Positions 1 to 12,500 of a stretch of DNA of 64,000 bases are shown in pieces (position 1 is the stretch's first letter; each line of letters begins with the position of its first letter). This DNA is from Adineta steineri. Taxonomy: Eukaryota > Rotifera > Eurotatoria > Adinetida > Adinetidae. The notes beneath the pieces are model-generated. The model saw only the letters and a list, made by a program, of their open reading frames with translations. It was not told the origin of the DNA and searched no databases. A program made the translations under genes and the position numbers. The DNA lies in the NCBI GenBank assembly GCA_905250115.1, contig CAJNOI010000060.1, forward strand, positions 124,001 through 188,000, given 5' to 3'.

Positions 1-41
1 CAATGCTACTACAAATGTTGATTCTTCCACGCTAAAAGCGA

Positions 42-669
42 GACTTACGAGGGAACCTCCCGAGGTGTCAAAAACCTTTTGAGCAGAAATTTTGTCCACA
101 AGTAGAGGATATATAGACTAGAAAAAGCTTAAAAGGATTTGTGCCCAAGTTGATGTTTAACTGAGATATCGACTACTTATTGTATTTGTCCTATAGGGTC
201 CTATCTGTGCAATAAAATCAAAGTTTCAAATTTAGGCCTGAAACTTTGTCCACACTAGGACCTCAATCAGGCAAGCTTGCTTACAAAGTTTCAGAAATTT
301 TAGACAGATTATCTCCGAGATATGAATCCGTCAAAATATTCATGTGAAACCTAATATTCATGAGAAAGCGTCCCTATGTTAATATACTTGTATCTCAGAG
401 ACAGTCTTTCAGAAATTCCTGGAACTTTGTAAGCAAGTTTGCCTGATTGAGGTCCTAGTGTGGACAATGTTTCAGGCTTAAATTCCAAACTTTGATTTTA
501 CTGCATAGATAGGGTCCTATAGGACAAATACAATAAATAGTCGATATCTCAGATAAACATTAACTTGGGCACATATCCTTTTAAGCTTTTTCTAGTCTAT
601 ATATCCTCTACTTGTGGACAAAATTTCAGCTCAAAAGGTTTTTAACATCTCGGGAGATTCCCTCGTTAG
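42..669. repeat. Foldback (long inverted-repeat) element
   Basis: Two arms of about 280 to 290 bp, roughly 42-325 and 385-669, are reverse complements of each other with scattered mismatches. Matched landmarks include the outer ends ACGAGGGAA (left) against its complement near 656-665, the AGTAGAGGATATA box, the CTATAGGGTCCTAT box and the CCTCAATCAGGCAA box. The spacer between the arms is about 60 bp. No open reading frame of a transposase is present. The structure fits a non-autonomous foldback or MITE-like element. No target-site duplication was resolved, and the element may begin before the visible left arm. Confidence 0.85.
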
Positions 670-844
670 ACAAAGCACTGATAGGCAGCGCCTATCCAAA
701 AAAAGAAACTTGGATAAAACACTGCCCAATAAAAGTCTGGAAAAATACAATACTATCAAAATCACAATGTAGAATGCATCATTTCTATAACTATCTATAC
801 CGCACGATGTTGTAGAAAACTTTACTCTATATAACTTAATTCTT

Positions 845-3800
845 CTAACATTCATATATCTCATAAATAAATACCATATCAAAAAAGTTCGTTAATATTT
901 TTGATCGAGATTTGCATATTGGCAAAAGTTGGGTTTTAATCTGAATTGGTAATGATGAACTATTTAATGTATCACGTTTATTTGATTCTTCAATAAATGC
1001 TTCATCAAGAATAGAAGAGAGATCTTTAAAAATAAAATTTTTATGAAAATTTCCATATCAAAAAAAATCTTTACTTACCATTCGAAAGAATCTTTTTAGT
1101 TGAATCTGTATTTGATCCCTGTTGTTGTTGTTGTTGTTCTGTTTGATGAGATGTATCATGTGGACAATAAAGAACATTTTCTGGATCATATAATGCAGGT
1201 AATGTTAATGGTGCTGATTTCTGTTCTTTTGGTTCCTAAGAAAAAAAAACAATGATTTTTCAAAAGTTTATTAATGAAAAAATTCGTTACATCAATTAAC
1301 GGTATATCTCGAGCTTTTAATATAATCTGATGTATATCATGTAAATGATGTTGAACCAGTAATGGTACTGGATTACAACAAGCTCGAACTCCTTGGGATT
1401 CTCTAAATGAAATTAAAAAAAGGAGATTATCGAAATATTTATTAGAAAAATTCATTACAAACCTTGGAAGAATATCTGAGATTTGAAGAAGCATATGATT
1501 AGGTAATACATATCTTGAAAATAAGAATGTAAATAATTATATTGACAAGAAAAAAAAATTATTATTTTACCCAGTTGATTCATCTTGATCGCGAGCAATT
1601 CTATCTCGCCAATAATAAAGAGATTTCAAAGCTGCTAATTGACGTATATTAAATGTTTTACGTGATTTTAAATAAATATTTCGATAAGCATCATCATCAA
1701 AATATGGTTTTTTATAAAGCTAATATATAAAACAAAAAATAAAATAAAATAAATCATTTTTAATATTACTTTTTGACAAATCATTTTCGATTTTTCATAA
1801 ACTGATTTAAGAATTTGTGGATTTTTTTGTACTAAACGATTACGTAATAAATCGTATATATAAAGAAGATAATGTGTATCTTCACGAGCATAACGAAGAT
1901 ATTCTTCTGGTAATGGTCTAAAATAATAATTATGATCTTCGAAAAGCAAAGGAATATTTTCAATATAACCTTATTCTCCAATCAGCTAATTGAAATTGTT
2001 TATTTGCATCTATATCACAATAAGATTTTAATAGATAAGCAAGTGAAAATGCTGGTAAATTAAGTTCTCGTGCTGCTTGATGTGTATCAAACATATTGAC
2101 AACATAGAGGCCAAAATCTTTTTGTAACCATTCAATATCAGAATCTGCGCCATGAAATATCTTTTTTTTGTAAAAATTATATTCGAATATAAATAAAATT
2201 TAAATAAAACTAGAATTTACTTTAACAATATTTGGATTTGTGAAAACATTATTTAAAGTATTGAGTGCATCACGTAATGCAATTGTATCAATTAGAAAAT
2301 CTTCTGTACGTGATGAAATTTGCATTAAACATGTAAAACCTTGATATGAACGATATGAATGATGCTAAAATAAAATATATTTGAATTACCAAAAAAAAAT
2401 AAAATCAAGTAAAAATACTTCTAAATCAATTGCTAATTCTGATTGAAGTTCAATATGATCTATCATTATTTTAAGTTTATCAACTGTATCGACAAATAAA
2501 CATTTTGTTTCTTCAATTGGTTTTGGTAACTAAAAGAAAATATATCTTAATATATTATAGGACAATATTTATTCATGGAAATTCACTCTTCATGATATAA
2601 AACATATAATATACAACTATGTAAAGCACTGTCGTGAGGATTGGGATTGGGAAGGAAATAGAGTACGGCGCTTCCAATCAGTATAAATGAGCAAAAAACA
2701 GTTCCGGTTCGGTTTGGGTTCCAAAAATTACCCGCAATCGGGCTTAAAATGCGGTTCCGATCCAGTTCTGGTCAGTGGAAATGAGAAAAGAGCGGTTCCA
2801 GTTCGGTTTTCGGTTCTATTTTTTTGGAACCGTCGTACCTTACAATAAAATCACCCGTGTCTAGACAGTCAATGTTCCACAATAGTTTAGATCAGAATAT
2901 TCAACCGAGATTCAAACTTTGGGAGGGCGAGGGGATAATTCCCTCGGTTCGCGACAGACCTGACTATTTATTATCATTTCATGGGCAAAAATCAGTTCAA
3001 TAGAGTGAATATATAAAACAAATTTTGTATCCAATGGCTAGCATATTGTATATTTATTACATAATTAATTTATATTGCTTTTTAGTAGAGTTCATCGAAC
3101 TAAAACTAGGGGTAGGATAGTTCCAAGTTCAGATGAACTGGCCAAAAGAACTGAACTATCTCAATAGTTCTTTGAATAGAACTGAACTGTATCAATAGTG
3201 CTTTTAGAGGAACTGGTCTGTTTCAAACTTGTTTTTATCTCTAAAAAACTAGTTTTCAGACAGTTCAGTTCTTTCCAAAGAACTATTATACAGTTCCTAA
3301 GAACGGAACTAATATGGAACTGTCCTACGTCTAACTAAAACAGTGTAAGTTCAGTATACATATTAATATTATGTATAATTAGTTGATTATATAAATAACA
3401 ATTCTGAAAATGTATTATTTCTACCTGTGGTTCAACTTCTTTTAATAAACTTTGATCCGGTTCGAATGCTTCGATTTCATCAAAATATGGATGAAGTAAT
3501 CTGGAATACAAAACAAAAGTTTTCCATTATTCTTAATCAATAAATACTTACATTTCCGGATGTTTGTCTAATATAAGTACGTCATATGAATGAGGATCTA
3601 ATTGTGATAACATCACTATAAAGAAAATTCAATAGAAATTCTATCAAAATAAATATATTTATTAAAATCACTTGGTAATGGCGTAACAGCATTTGGTTTT
3701 TCTCGAATTTTTGAAATAAATGGATTTTGTGGATTATTATCAACTTTATCCGAAAATTTTAGTTGTGGTTTAGGAATATTTTTTGTTAGTTGATGATTTA

Positions 3801-4503
3801 TTGAAAATGTACTTGACGAACGTTTTTGTTGTTGTTTCGATGATAAAGTATTATCTTGTAAAACAAATCCAATCTAAAAAAATAAAAATTTATTTAAAAA
3901 AAACTTTTATTTTATTTATACTTCTTTATTCCATGTTGCATGAACATTACGTGAAGTTGGATGAAGTGATTTAACTTCCGTGTTAATTTTTTTTAATCCT
4001 GTTGCTTCATCAAGAGAAGAAGACTGAAAATACAAAAGAGAATTTTCTTTTCATTTTTGATAATAAATTATTTACAATTCGTTCAAATAGAATATCATTA
4101 ATATCAATTAATTTTTCGATTTTTTCATCATGATCAGCTTCTTTCCATGAGACAGTACCTAAATCTGAACGTAGATTTTGTTGTTTCAATATAGAAAACA
4201 TACTAATAAGAAATAAATGAGAAATTATTTTCAAAATTAAAATTTTTACTTTTGTAAAATTTTTTCAGCAACTGTATCCATTCGACGACGAAGTGGAGCA
4301 AAACTCATTAGAAAATCATGATCACTTGCACGTGATAAATCATTTGACGAACGAATTAATTTCACTACATTTGTACATGCAGCCTAAGAAATAAATATTT
4401 TTTTCAGATTTTAATTGGAAAATTGTCTTACATCTTTGTATGATGATACATCTTCAAATTTATTAAGAAAAAGATCCGGAGTTGGAATTTCTTCCGACGA
4501 CAT
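845..4503 (-). CDS. EXOSC10: EXOSC10/RRP6, nuclear exosome 3'-5' exoribonuclease
   Basis: Catalytic DEDDy exoribonuclease of the nuclear RNA exosome, which trims and degrades rRNA, snoRNA and aberrant transcripts. I join 16 exons: 4432-4503, 4250-4383, 4076-4202, 3922-4023, 3672-3873, 3552-3615, 3425-3500, 2419-2529, 2221-2364, 1970-2160, 1770-1917, 1571-1719, 1463-1513, 1291-1402, 1079-1235, 845-1023. All phases agree and give about 672 aa; the human protein is longer (about 885). An N-terminal PMC2NT-like region carries [11 protein letters not shown]. The exonuclease domain shows motif I AIDLE, motif [13 protein letters not shown] and motif [21 protein letters not shown], so the D, E, D, D and Y residues are all present. 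The HRDC domain follows, with [14 protein letters not shown] and [12 protein letters not shown] short poly-Q lies near the C-terminus. The intron 2530-3424 is unusually long because repeats have inserted. Exon 13 uses a GTTTGT donor. Confidence 0.95.
2640..2850. repeat. GGTTC-rich degenerate repeat in an EXOSC10 intron
   Basis: A stretch much richer in G and C than its surroundings, built of diverged GGTTCGGTTTGGGTTCC-like words, some repeated in reverse orientation (for example GGTTCTATTTTTTTGGAACC near 2811-2831). It shares the GTTCC/GGAAC vocabulary of the MITE at 3107-3333 in the same intron. I could not define terminal repeats or a target-site duplication. A decayed non-autonomous transposon or a simple-sequence expansion are both possible. 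Confidence 0.5.
3107..3333. mobile_element. hAT-like MITE with 8-bp target-site duplication
   Basis: A 227-bp element inside an EXOSC10 intron. The ends are imperfect terminal inverted repeats: TAGGGGTAGGATAGTTCC on the left and, read on the other strand, TAGACGTAGGACAGTTCC on the right. An exact 8-bp direct repeat ACTAAAAC flanks it at 3099-3106 and 3334-3341. Eight-base duplications with short terminal repeats are typical of the hAT superfamily. The interior is full of GAACT/AGTTC words in both orientations and has no transposase, so the element is non-autonomous. Confidence 0.85.
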
Positions 4504-6649
4504 TATTAAAGTAATTAAATCTTTAAAAAAAACGTAAATATAATTGATTATTTAATCATAAATTTAACTAATAGACAAAATTTTCCCCGGAAAGTTTTTT
4601 TTACTGAAAAAAGTAATTCTAAAAGTAATTGCGCAATAGAAATCACTACATCTTGATTATTAGAAGGGATATTTAATAAGAATTTATATTATAAAGTAGA
4701 TTGTTGTTTTATTATTATTTTATTAAGTTTGTTGAAAAAATATTTCATAGGAAAATAAAAGCAGTTAGATTCATGGAGAGAAATTAATAGAAATCTTATG
4801 TGTGTTGTCAATGGTCAACTTGATAAGCAATCAATATTGAAAGCGCTACTTTCGATGCTATTTATAATATTTAAGACTGTTATAAAATTAAATAAAAACT
4901 TATTTATAATGAAAATGAATTTAACTTTAACTCTTAAGCATTTATAAAATTATCTAATAAAAATAGAGGAATTAAGAAGCCTATAGCAAAATGGCGATAC
5001 AACAGCTGTTATATGCATAATATCCGAATTAAATTATAAGAACTTTAACCATTTGTTCAAATTATTTTATGAAATTAATGGCTTATCATAATAATGATGA
5101 TTATTCCATGCAATCTCTAGTAAACAAATAAATTAGACTACGGTAAAGAATACAAGTTTTCATCTTATTCAATATATTCGAATCTCTAATAAATTAAAAT
5201 AATAGATTTCGACAATATTTAAAAAGAAAAACACATCAATTAAATTTATATTAATTTCAATATTGCAAAAATAGAATAAATGTGAATACTTTTTTACAAT
5301 CGTTCAAGAATGGAAAAAAATTATAGTTTTTATTATTTAATGTTAAAGATCAAATAACAAAAAAATTATTTTTGAATATAAATTCATTGCTAGATATATT
5401 TTTTGAAACCCAGAGAGGTGCTCGCCTGGTATTTGCAGGAAGACAGGAAATGCGTGTTGTATTTGAATTAAGTTTTCCCGTCTATATATAGATTTTGAGC
5501 TTGATCTTGTAAAAGCTCCTTCATAATAAAAGACTTCAAGTCATCTACTGTCCTATGTGTAGAGAAGATCTTAAATCGCAAAAGAGTCTAATCCTTGTTT
5601 ATAACGGCCCAATATAACTGTGGTAGTGAGAATATGTCAATGAAAGCCCTCTCAACCACTTATCTTACCATTAGTAGTTATATGATTCGCGGGCAAATGT
5701 CGCAAATCCATGTTTTTTTGTAATTGTTTACTTTAAAAGGTTCTCATCTTATGTGTAATGTTGTATAACAACACGTTTAAATATATTCTCTTTCGATTGA
5801 TGAAAACGGCAGTTCTCGAACTTTCGGATACTAGCGTAGTCGATATTTTATTCCAGTTTCTTTTCATATGGCAATTTTGATTTTATATGAGAATATATAT
5901 TTCCATTGAATTTTGATATTACTACTTATCAATGATATGTTCTATTTGTTTAATATTAAAAATTTGATAAGACTAATTTTTTGAACTTCAAATTCATCTT
6001 CATATATTATTCTCATTTCTCTTCTATAAGATAAATAATCATTCATATTTATAATCGATAACATAAGTGTAAAGAAAAGTTTATCATAATTAATGGGCTC
6101 AAATTCAAACAACAGAAAAAAAAAGAAGAAATCGAAACTACATATACGTAACTGATGCTTATTCAATTTTTAACGGCTACCATGTCAATTTTTTCTATTG
6201 TTATTCTTTTCTTCATACGCAAGAGATCAGAAATGTTCTTTTGAATATTCTCAGCATGTTGTCTTCTGCAAATAAATGCTTTCACTTCTTCCCTCTCTCT
6301 CTCTCTCTCACCCCAGGATGTAATCGAAGTCATTGATCAATCGGAAGTAAAAGATATTTCTTATTAATCTTAAGTGATTGTATCATCTGAACAAGTATTT
6401 TTGTTTTCTTATTCGGAATTCACTAAAGAATGATTTATTTCTCATCATCGTTCTTACATCATATGAATTCATTAAAAATGAATAGATCTTTTCATTCAAA
6501 AGCAAAAAAGAATCAATATGTCGTTAAATGATATAATCTATTTCAATCTAAACACAAAAATTGAATGCTCATTTATTAGAAAAACAAAATAATCCGTGTA
6601 CAAAATAAAAATTTAAGACGAAAAAAATAGGAATAAAAAAATCAAATTT
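4504..6649. other. Intergenic spacer, EXOSC10 to cyclin D
   Basis: No supportable gene. The stretch is AT-rich except for a less AT-rich patch at about 5400-5700, which could be old inserted DNA but shows no ends or coding content. A CT microsatellite lies at about 6291-6312. The 5' flanking region of EXOSC10 is the low-numbered end; the 3' flank of the cyclin gene is the high-numbered end. Confidence 0.6.
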
Positions 6650-7587
6650 TTATTTAACACGCGGGCTTGATGAATGTGTCTTATTGCTTGTATTAATCTG
6701 TGCTAAACAAGGACGTTTTGTCGCTGGAACCTTTTTCGGTACATATGATTGAAATATTTGTTCAATTATTTGTTGAATTTTAATAAGTTCCTGATTAGTA
6801 CAATGAATAGTTTTCATTATTAATTCATCATTGTAATGAATATCAATTATCGAAAGTCCATTTATTGCTACTCTGATAGATGCACAACATAATATACTCG
6901 GAAATATTGTTAATGTATTCAATTCTATAAAAGACAAGCAAAAAATGATCAGTTTATTATTTCGATAGTTTTCTTTTTCTACATACCACATATTGTAATT
7001 GATAGAAGAGTATTGACATGTAAACGAATTTTAGCTTTATCATTTTCAGTTAATGGAATATATTGAAATATTAAATGAATATAATCATGTGGAACGACAG
7101 TTGATAGATCCCAGTCTAATGTTTCGACAATAAGTTGCTCTGCATCCTAAAATATTGATCGTCTTAATAAAAAAAATTTTAATCTCGAGTACTTACAAAT
7201 ATTTCTTCATCGGTGTAATTTTGATTTAAAAGTATTAATGATGTTTGTTCATTTTCATTATTAATTGAAATATTACTACGAAGTTTTTTAGCTAAATTAT
7301 AACATGATAAAGCAATTAATTGACAATAATGAGCATTCATTATTGCGGAATATTTTAAAATAAATCTATCAAATATATTCATTGTTAATGCAAAGACATC
7401 ATCTGACATTTTTTCATCATCACTTAACTGAAAAAAATAAAATAAAAATTCTATTTCGAAATTAACATTTACAAACTTTATGAAGACCAAGTGCAATAAT
7501 TCTTCGGTCTGGATGAGATTTAATAAATTTTGTTGAATAACATATTCTTTCAATAGAAAGCATTGTTTCTAGTTGATGTTCTTCCAT
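6650..7587 (-). CDS. CCND: D-type G1/S cyclin
   Basis: Regulatory subunit that activates CDK4/6 to phosphorylate retinoblastoma protein and drive G1 exit. Four exons, 7477-7587, 7197-7427, 6987-7146 and 6650-6924, keep phase and encode 258 aa, slightly shorter than vertebrate cyclins D (about 290). The cyclin box aligns residue for residue: DDVFALTMNIFDRFI matches the EEEVFPLAMNYLDRFL block of cyclin D. The CDK-contacting Lys (NLAKKLR) and Glu (DAEQLIVETLDWDL) are present. VVPHDYIHLIFQYIP matches the TPHDFIEHIL block that opens the second cyclin fold. Exon 1 ends at a weak GTTTGT donor, the only one that keeps frame. The N-terminal LxCxE Rb-docking motif usual in D cyclins is absent from this model. 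An acceptor-like TTTTAG lies about 45 nt upstream of the ATG, so a further 5' exon is possible. Confidence 0.88.
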
Positions 7588-9216
7588 GATTATGCCTTTC
7601 CTTGTCGATATTAGAAGCGAAATGAATATCTAAAATGATTGGAGGATAGAATGTTAAAGAAGAGTGAGAGAGAGAGAGAGAAAAGAAAAAGAGAGAAAAA
7701 TTATAATTAGCACTTGTAAATAAACGAAGCGCGTGTCCAAGAAAACAGCAGGAGATATACACTTTTCTTACGCTGTAAACTAGAAAATAAGTTATAGAGT
7801 TTTCTGCTGGGAAATAAATTTGAGTTCATAGATTCGCGAAAATCAACTGATGAATTATAAAATTTAAAAATCGTTGAACGTAGTCAAGACATTTCTAGAA
7901 TTTCAAAAAAATTTACAGTGTATACAGAGAAGCTCTCATACGAGAATTTTTCACTTAAGAAATGCGCCCAGTATTTTTCCTCTCCTGAGCGATAAAAACA
8001 ACTCAATATTCATAACTTGTGATAATCTTGAATTTATAGAAACTATGATTTTATTCGAAAAAGACAATCTTCTATGAAGATATTCTAATTTTGATTAAAT
8101 CAAGTTTATGACATAAGAAGCAATGAAAAAATTAGCATTTTTTCTGTTCGTGTGTTAATTGTATATGTATATATTTAGCATTATTTTCCCACACATTTTG
8201 TTTTCTTTGTTTTTTCTCTTAAGAAAATTGACAAGGTGTGATGACACGTCTTGAGCGCGATTTGTATCTGTAAAAGAAAGACCGACCGACATTATTGCGC
8301 GAGCGTGCTTTAGGCAATTCATTTGCTTTTTTTTTCTGTTTTGTTTGTTTATTTAAATTGAAAAGATGGTAGGTGACATGAGATTAACGTTTTATATTCA
8401 ACATTACTGTCGGCGCCGACAAATTTATTTGAGAGAGCTTAGCGATTCGTGACAAAGTCTTTTTGTTTTGTTTTGTTAAATCGAATATTAAATGTAGTGG
8501 AACCTCGATTAAAAAGACATACCGATCAATTTTGTTAAAAATTCTTTCTGATAATAAATGAGCAATTCTATACGTAAGACAATCCCAAATGAGACTTTAT
8601 TCGGTTCGTTTATTTGACACAAAAACACATATGGATGAACTTGATTTTCTGACATCAAACATGGACAGAAGTATGTTTTCGAGAAGGAAAAAAACATATT
8701 TTATATGTATATGTGAGAAAATTGTTTTCTGCTTTTCAAAATAAGTGAAGCGTAATCTTCTTATCCAACAGGGATAATCAACTTTGCCCGTTTGTTTTTT
8801 TCCTCCACTTCTCTTACGTCAAAAATTTGACCTAATTGTTCTTGACTATCCGTTGAATGTGTATGTGTTCATATTTAAATGTAATAGGAGAAAATGAAAA
8901 TATCTTATTTTATTTATTTGTTTGTTTATTTTGTATCTAAATATTGATAAAGATATTGGTGTTCATTTTCAACAAGAAATTAACATGTTTGCAAATCAAT
9001 TTTTATTGACATACGATTCATATCTTAAGGTGAGAATAAATTGCATCATCAATTTATGATCTAGATAACATTTAATATTAAAAACAAAAAGAGAGACTAA
9101 AATTGAGATCAGAAAAGACGTATCTTTATTTGTTTTCAAAGAAATTCGAAATTTTGTTTTTTTTATTAGTGTTTAAAATATATGAATTGAACGAACATTC
9201 ACATAAAAGAAGACAG
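7588..9216. other. Intergenic spacer upstream of cyclin D
   Basis: Presumed promoter side of the cyclin gene. It holds a GA microsatellite at about 7664-7690 and otherwise AT-rich DNA. Short open frames here have no protein-like composition. No RNA gene was recognised. Confidence 0.55.
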
Positions 9217-9570
9217 TTAACGAGAAGCAGCATTATTCTGTTGCTTGTAAACCATTTCGAATATAACTTCCATTGAAACACCTTCAAATGATTGTGTATC
9301 AAATTGACGAATACCATTGTCATTGAGTGATTGTAATTGTTTATAAGCTTGATCGACTTCTGCCGATGGTTGGCTTACATGGGGACGACGCCAACGACGT
9401 GATGGAATATTACGCGTTGAAAGCCATTGAGATGCTTCTGGACCAACAATTGATGGAAGTTTTGATTTTAAACGATCAGAAGATACCGAACTTGATTGTT
9501 CAGATTGAACAAAAACAAAAAATATAAGACCAATAAGAACAGTAATAATAAATATTGAACGAAATAACAT
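9217..9570 (-). CDS. Small secreted protein, possible prohormone
   Basis: A single-exon 117-aa frame. Residues 1-23 (MLFRSIFIITVLIGLIFFVF and on) form a clear signal peptide, and the mature part lacks cysteines and other membrane segments. The mature chain contains paired basic sites: NIPSRRWRRP has two Arg-Arg pairs spaced by one Trp, which could be cut by proprotein convertases. The rest is hydrophilic, with SLNDNGIRQFDTQSFEG and a C-terminal VIFEMVYKQQNN helix-like stretch. I do not recognise the family. A neuropeptide or hormone precursor fits the architecture, but a small structural secreted protein is equally possible. It is isolated from neighbours by long spacers. Confidence 0.6.
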   Translation of the reverse strand: MLFRSIFIITVLIGLIFFVFVQSEQSSSVSSDRLKSKLPSIVGPEASQWLSTRNIPSRRWRRPHVSQPSAEVDQAYKQLQSLNDNGIRQFDTQSFEGVSMEVIFEMVYKQQNNAASR

Positions 9571-12500
9571 GATTGATTTCTTTGTTCTAGACGATCTGAT
9601 AGAAAATAATGAATGATAGAAGAACTTTAAATTGTTGTCATCCTATAAATACAAGTATTTCCTATATATTATTTGCTTAAAAGCAATAATTATAAATGTC
9701 AATGTTTATATTAACCTGCTTTTATAAAATAAAATAAAAAATGAATATTTTAGTTTTTAACCTTCGGTTTTTATATATTGAATAAGTATACTTGAGGTCG
9801 ATGAAGTCAAATTCAAATGAGATGCGTCTAATTAATAGATGAATCAAGGCCTTGCCTTAAAAGTGTTTGGCACAAACTATATTCGAGAAGGAAAAAAATA
9901 GATTTTATTTGATGATTTATAAATTTTAACAATTGTGCTGAGTAAAAACAGATTAATGATGTATCTAACTATGTTTTTTCCAGTATGTAGAGAATAGATT
10001 TTCAAGTTTCTTTTTGAAATTTAAAGGAATTCTTTTATTTTAGATTGAAACATTTGAATGTTGATGGAATTGGGATGAAATGAAAGGCAGATACGAAAAT
10101 AAGATAGATTCGTTTTTTTAATTATTAGAAGTAAATTCAACTCGAATCCATAGTTTATGGTTGACTAGATTTAGATGTGATATCAAAATCATATCAATAG
10201 ATGTCCCATGTAATCGAATTAAATATTTACATAAATGCAATCATTGTTTATCTCGATGCTTTGATAGAAATCACATATAATATTCAAAAGTATAATAACT
10301 AAATTGAAATAATTTAAAAGTATATTACAGATTCTTAAATTGAATCATTAAAATTCTAAATAACATCAATAGTCATGTGATCTATACGTATCATCCGATA
10401 ACAGTATTGATTCAATTCGTATATCTTTCAGTTTATTATAAGATCATAGGTTTTGTGTGTCCCAATTTCGATCTTTTCATTGGTTAGTATTTTGATCAAT
10501 TGATTTATTAAAATCCAGCTTTTTTGTACTATATAAATCTTCAAAAGTAACAGTATTATTAACTTCACATTATTCCAATTCATCTTCACATAGACTTAAA
10601 TATCCTAATCATGAATAAAAATATGCAATAGATATAAATCATCCGTAATCAAATATTAGTATTTCAAAGGATAAGAATGAATTATAATAATTTATACTTC
10701 GGCATCAAATATTGTTTTAACAAAAATATTTCGCTTAGACTTATTTCTATTGCGTATTATTTGAACTTTATACCCATTCATGAAACTAAAGGTTAACATT
10801 TTATATTTTGTATATTTTATTGGTGAATGAAAAAAAAATGTAATAAAAAGTATCATTATCATTGTAGATAAAAAACTAAAACAAAAAAACTATTCAACTG
10901 GCATAGCTCTACATTTAAGGTGATGAATTGTTTGAATAATAAAAACTCTATTTTGTTTCAATTGAAAATTTATGAATATCGGCAAATAGATCACAGCTTG
11001 TAATTTATTTACATTCTTTGCATAGAAAACTTTTTTCACCGTTGATATAACTAATCTATTCAAAAATATGCGTAACTTCTAAAGAAAGATATAATATTAT
11101 GAACGTGATTTTGAATGAGATGAAAACGAAATAATTATTATAACTATCGTAGTCAATTATGTCGTATACATTCAAATAATCAATTGAAATTCTATACATA
11201 GATAATGATTACGTTGAAAAAGAATAATTCTATTGAGAAGTATTCTTGAACATCATGTTAAATGTAAATATAAAATGTATATCTTGTGTTTACGAACTTG
11301 GTATAAAATTGGGTGTGGTATTTTAACAAAATGCTATTCAATTATTCTGGTGATAGAAAACTATAGATTAGTTTATATGATGTAATCTATGATTACTCAA
11401 TAATTCAATAATTTTTATAAAAAGAAAAAAGTAAAATATATTAAAGAATTGTATAGTACAATTCTCAATTTTGAGCTGTCCAAATGATTAAGTTTTGAAT
11501 TTATAATCGAAGTATTTGTATTGACACACAAATATGATAGTAGGTATTTTGATATCAATGAATATTGCCTGTAAGTCGTAGTTGAATATTAATTGCCCAT
11601 TTTCAAATTAAACTGAAAAGATGACTAGTTGTAAATGTACTAGCAGAAAAATTCTATTCAGTAATTTTATTTATTTTGAAATAAAATGTTTTAGTTTGAT
11701 AATGCAATTGTGAATAGATTAGAAAATGAATAACTTTTAAATCAAAAAGTTATTAATATATATCTAAACGTCGTCATTGTAGGAAGACTGTTTTTGAATA
11801 AATGATTTACATTTGACGCTGGTCATTTGTTGACTTGTACAATAATATCAGGACGACAATTATTACTCACTCATATCGGTAGAGCATGTGATTTTATTCG
11901 ATTGTGAATAGATAATTATCGTTATTTTGATCTCTTTTTGCCAAACCAATGACAATTTGATATGGACGTATTGATGATCTTATCTTTGTATAAGTTCATG
12001 TTTAAATATTGTGTTGGTAATGAAACATAAGTTGATTTGATTTCTCAAAATTATAAATTGTGCAGCTGTGTGCGTATAATCTCTTTTAAATATCATATTT
12101 ATTGTAAAAATCGACTACCGAAACGATCGAAAAAAAAAATATATCTATAATACAATGTATAATCATAAAAAAAATCCTTTTCGTTTCTTTTTTTAAAATA
12201 CAATGCATATAATTTTACGTTTGTAATATCAACGTGCGAGAGACAGAGGAGAAAATTAGTCATGTATGAAATTACGAAGATATCGCTTATCTATCATCTG
12301 TATATGATATCACTAAGGATAAAAAAAGATGACCTTGAATGTAATCTAGAGACTCGTCCTCTTCTGTGTTGCAATTCGTTCGTCATAACAAACACTCGTG
12401 GTCCTTGTTTCAAAGAATAACCTAAAATATATGATCATGTCAATAATATTTTTATGCTTCATGGTTTTTTTTTAATATTTTATCAAATTTTATGTACCGA

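Noticed and set aside
5400-5700. Possible transposon or RNA gene in a less AT-rich patch
   Set aside because: No inverted ends, no duplication and no tRNA-like folding could be shown.
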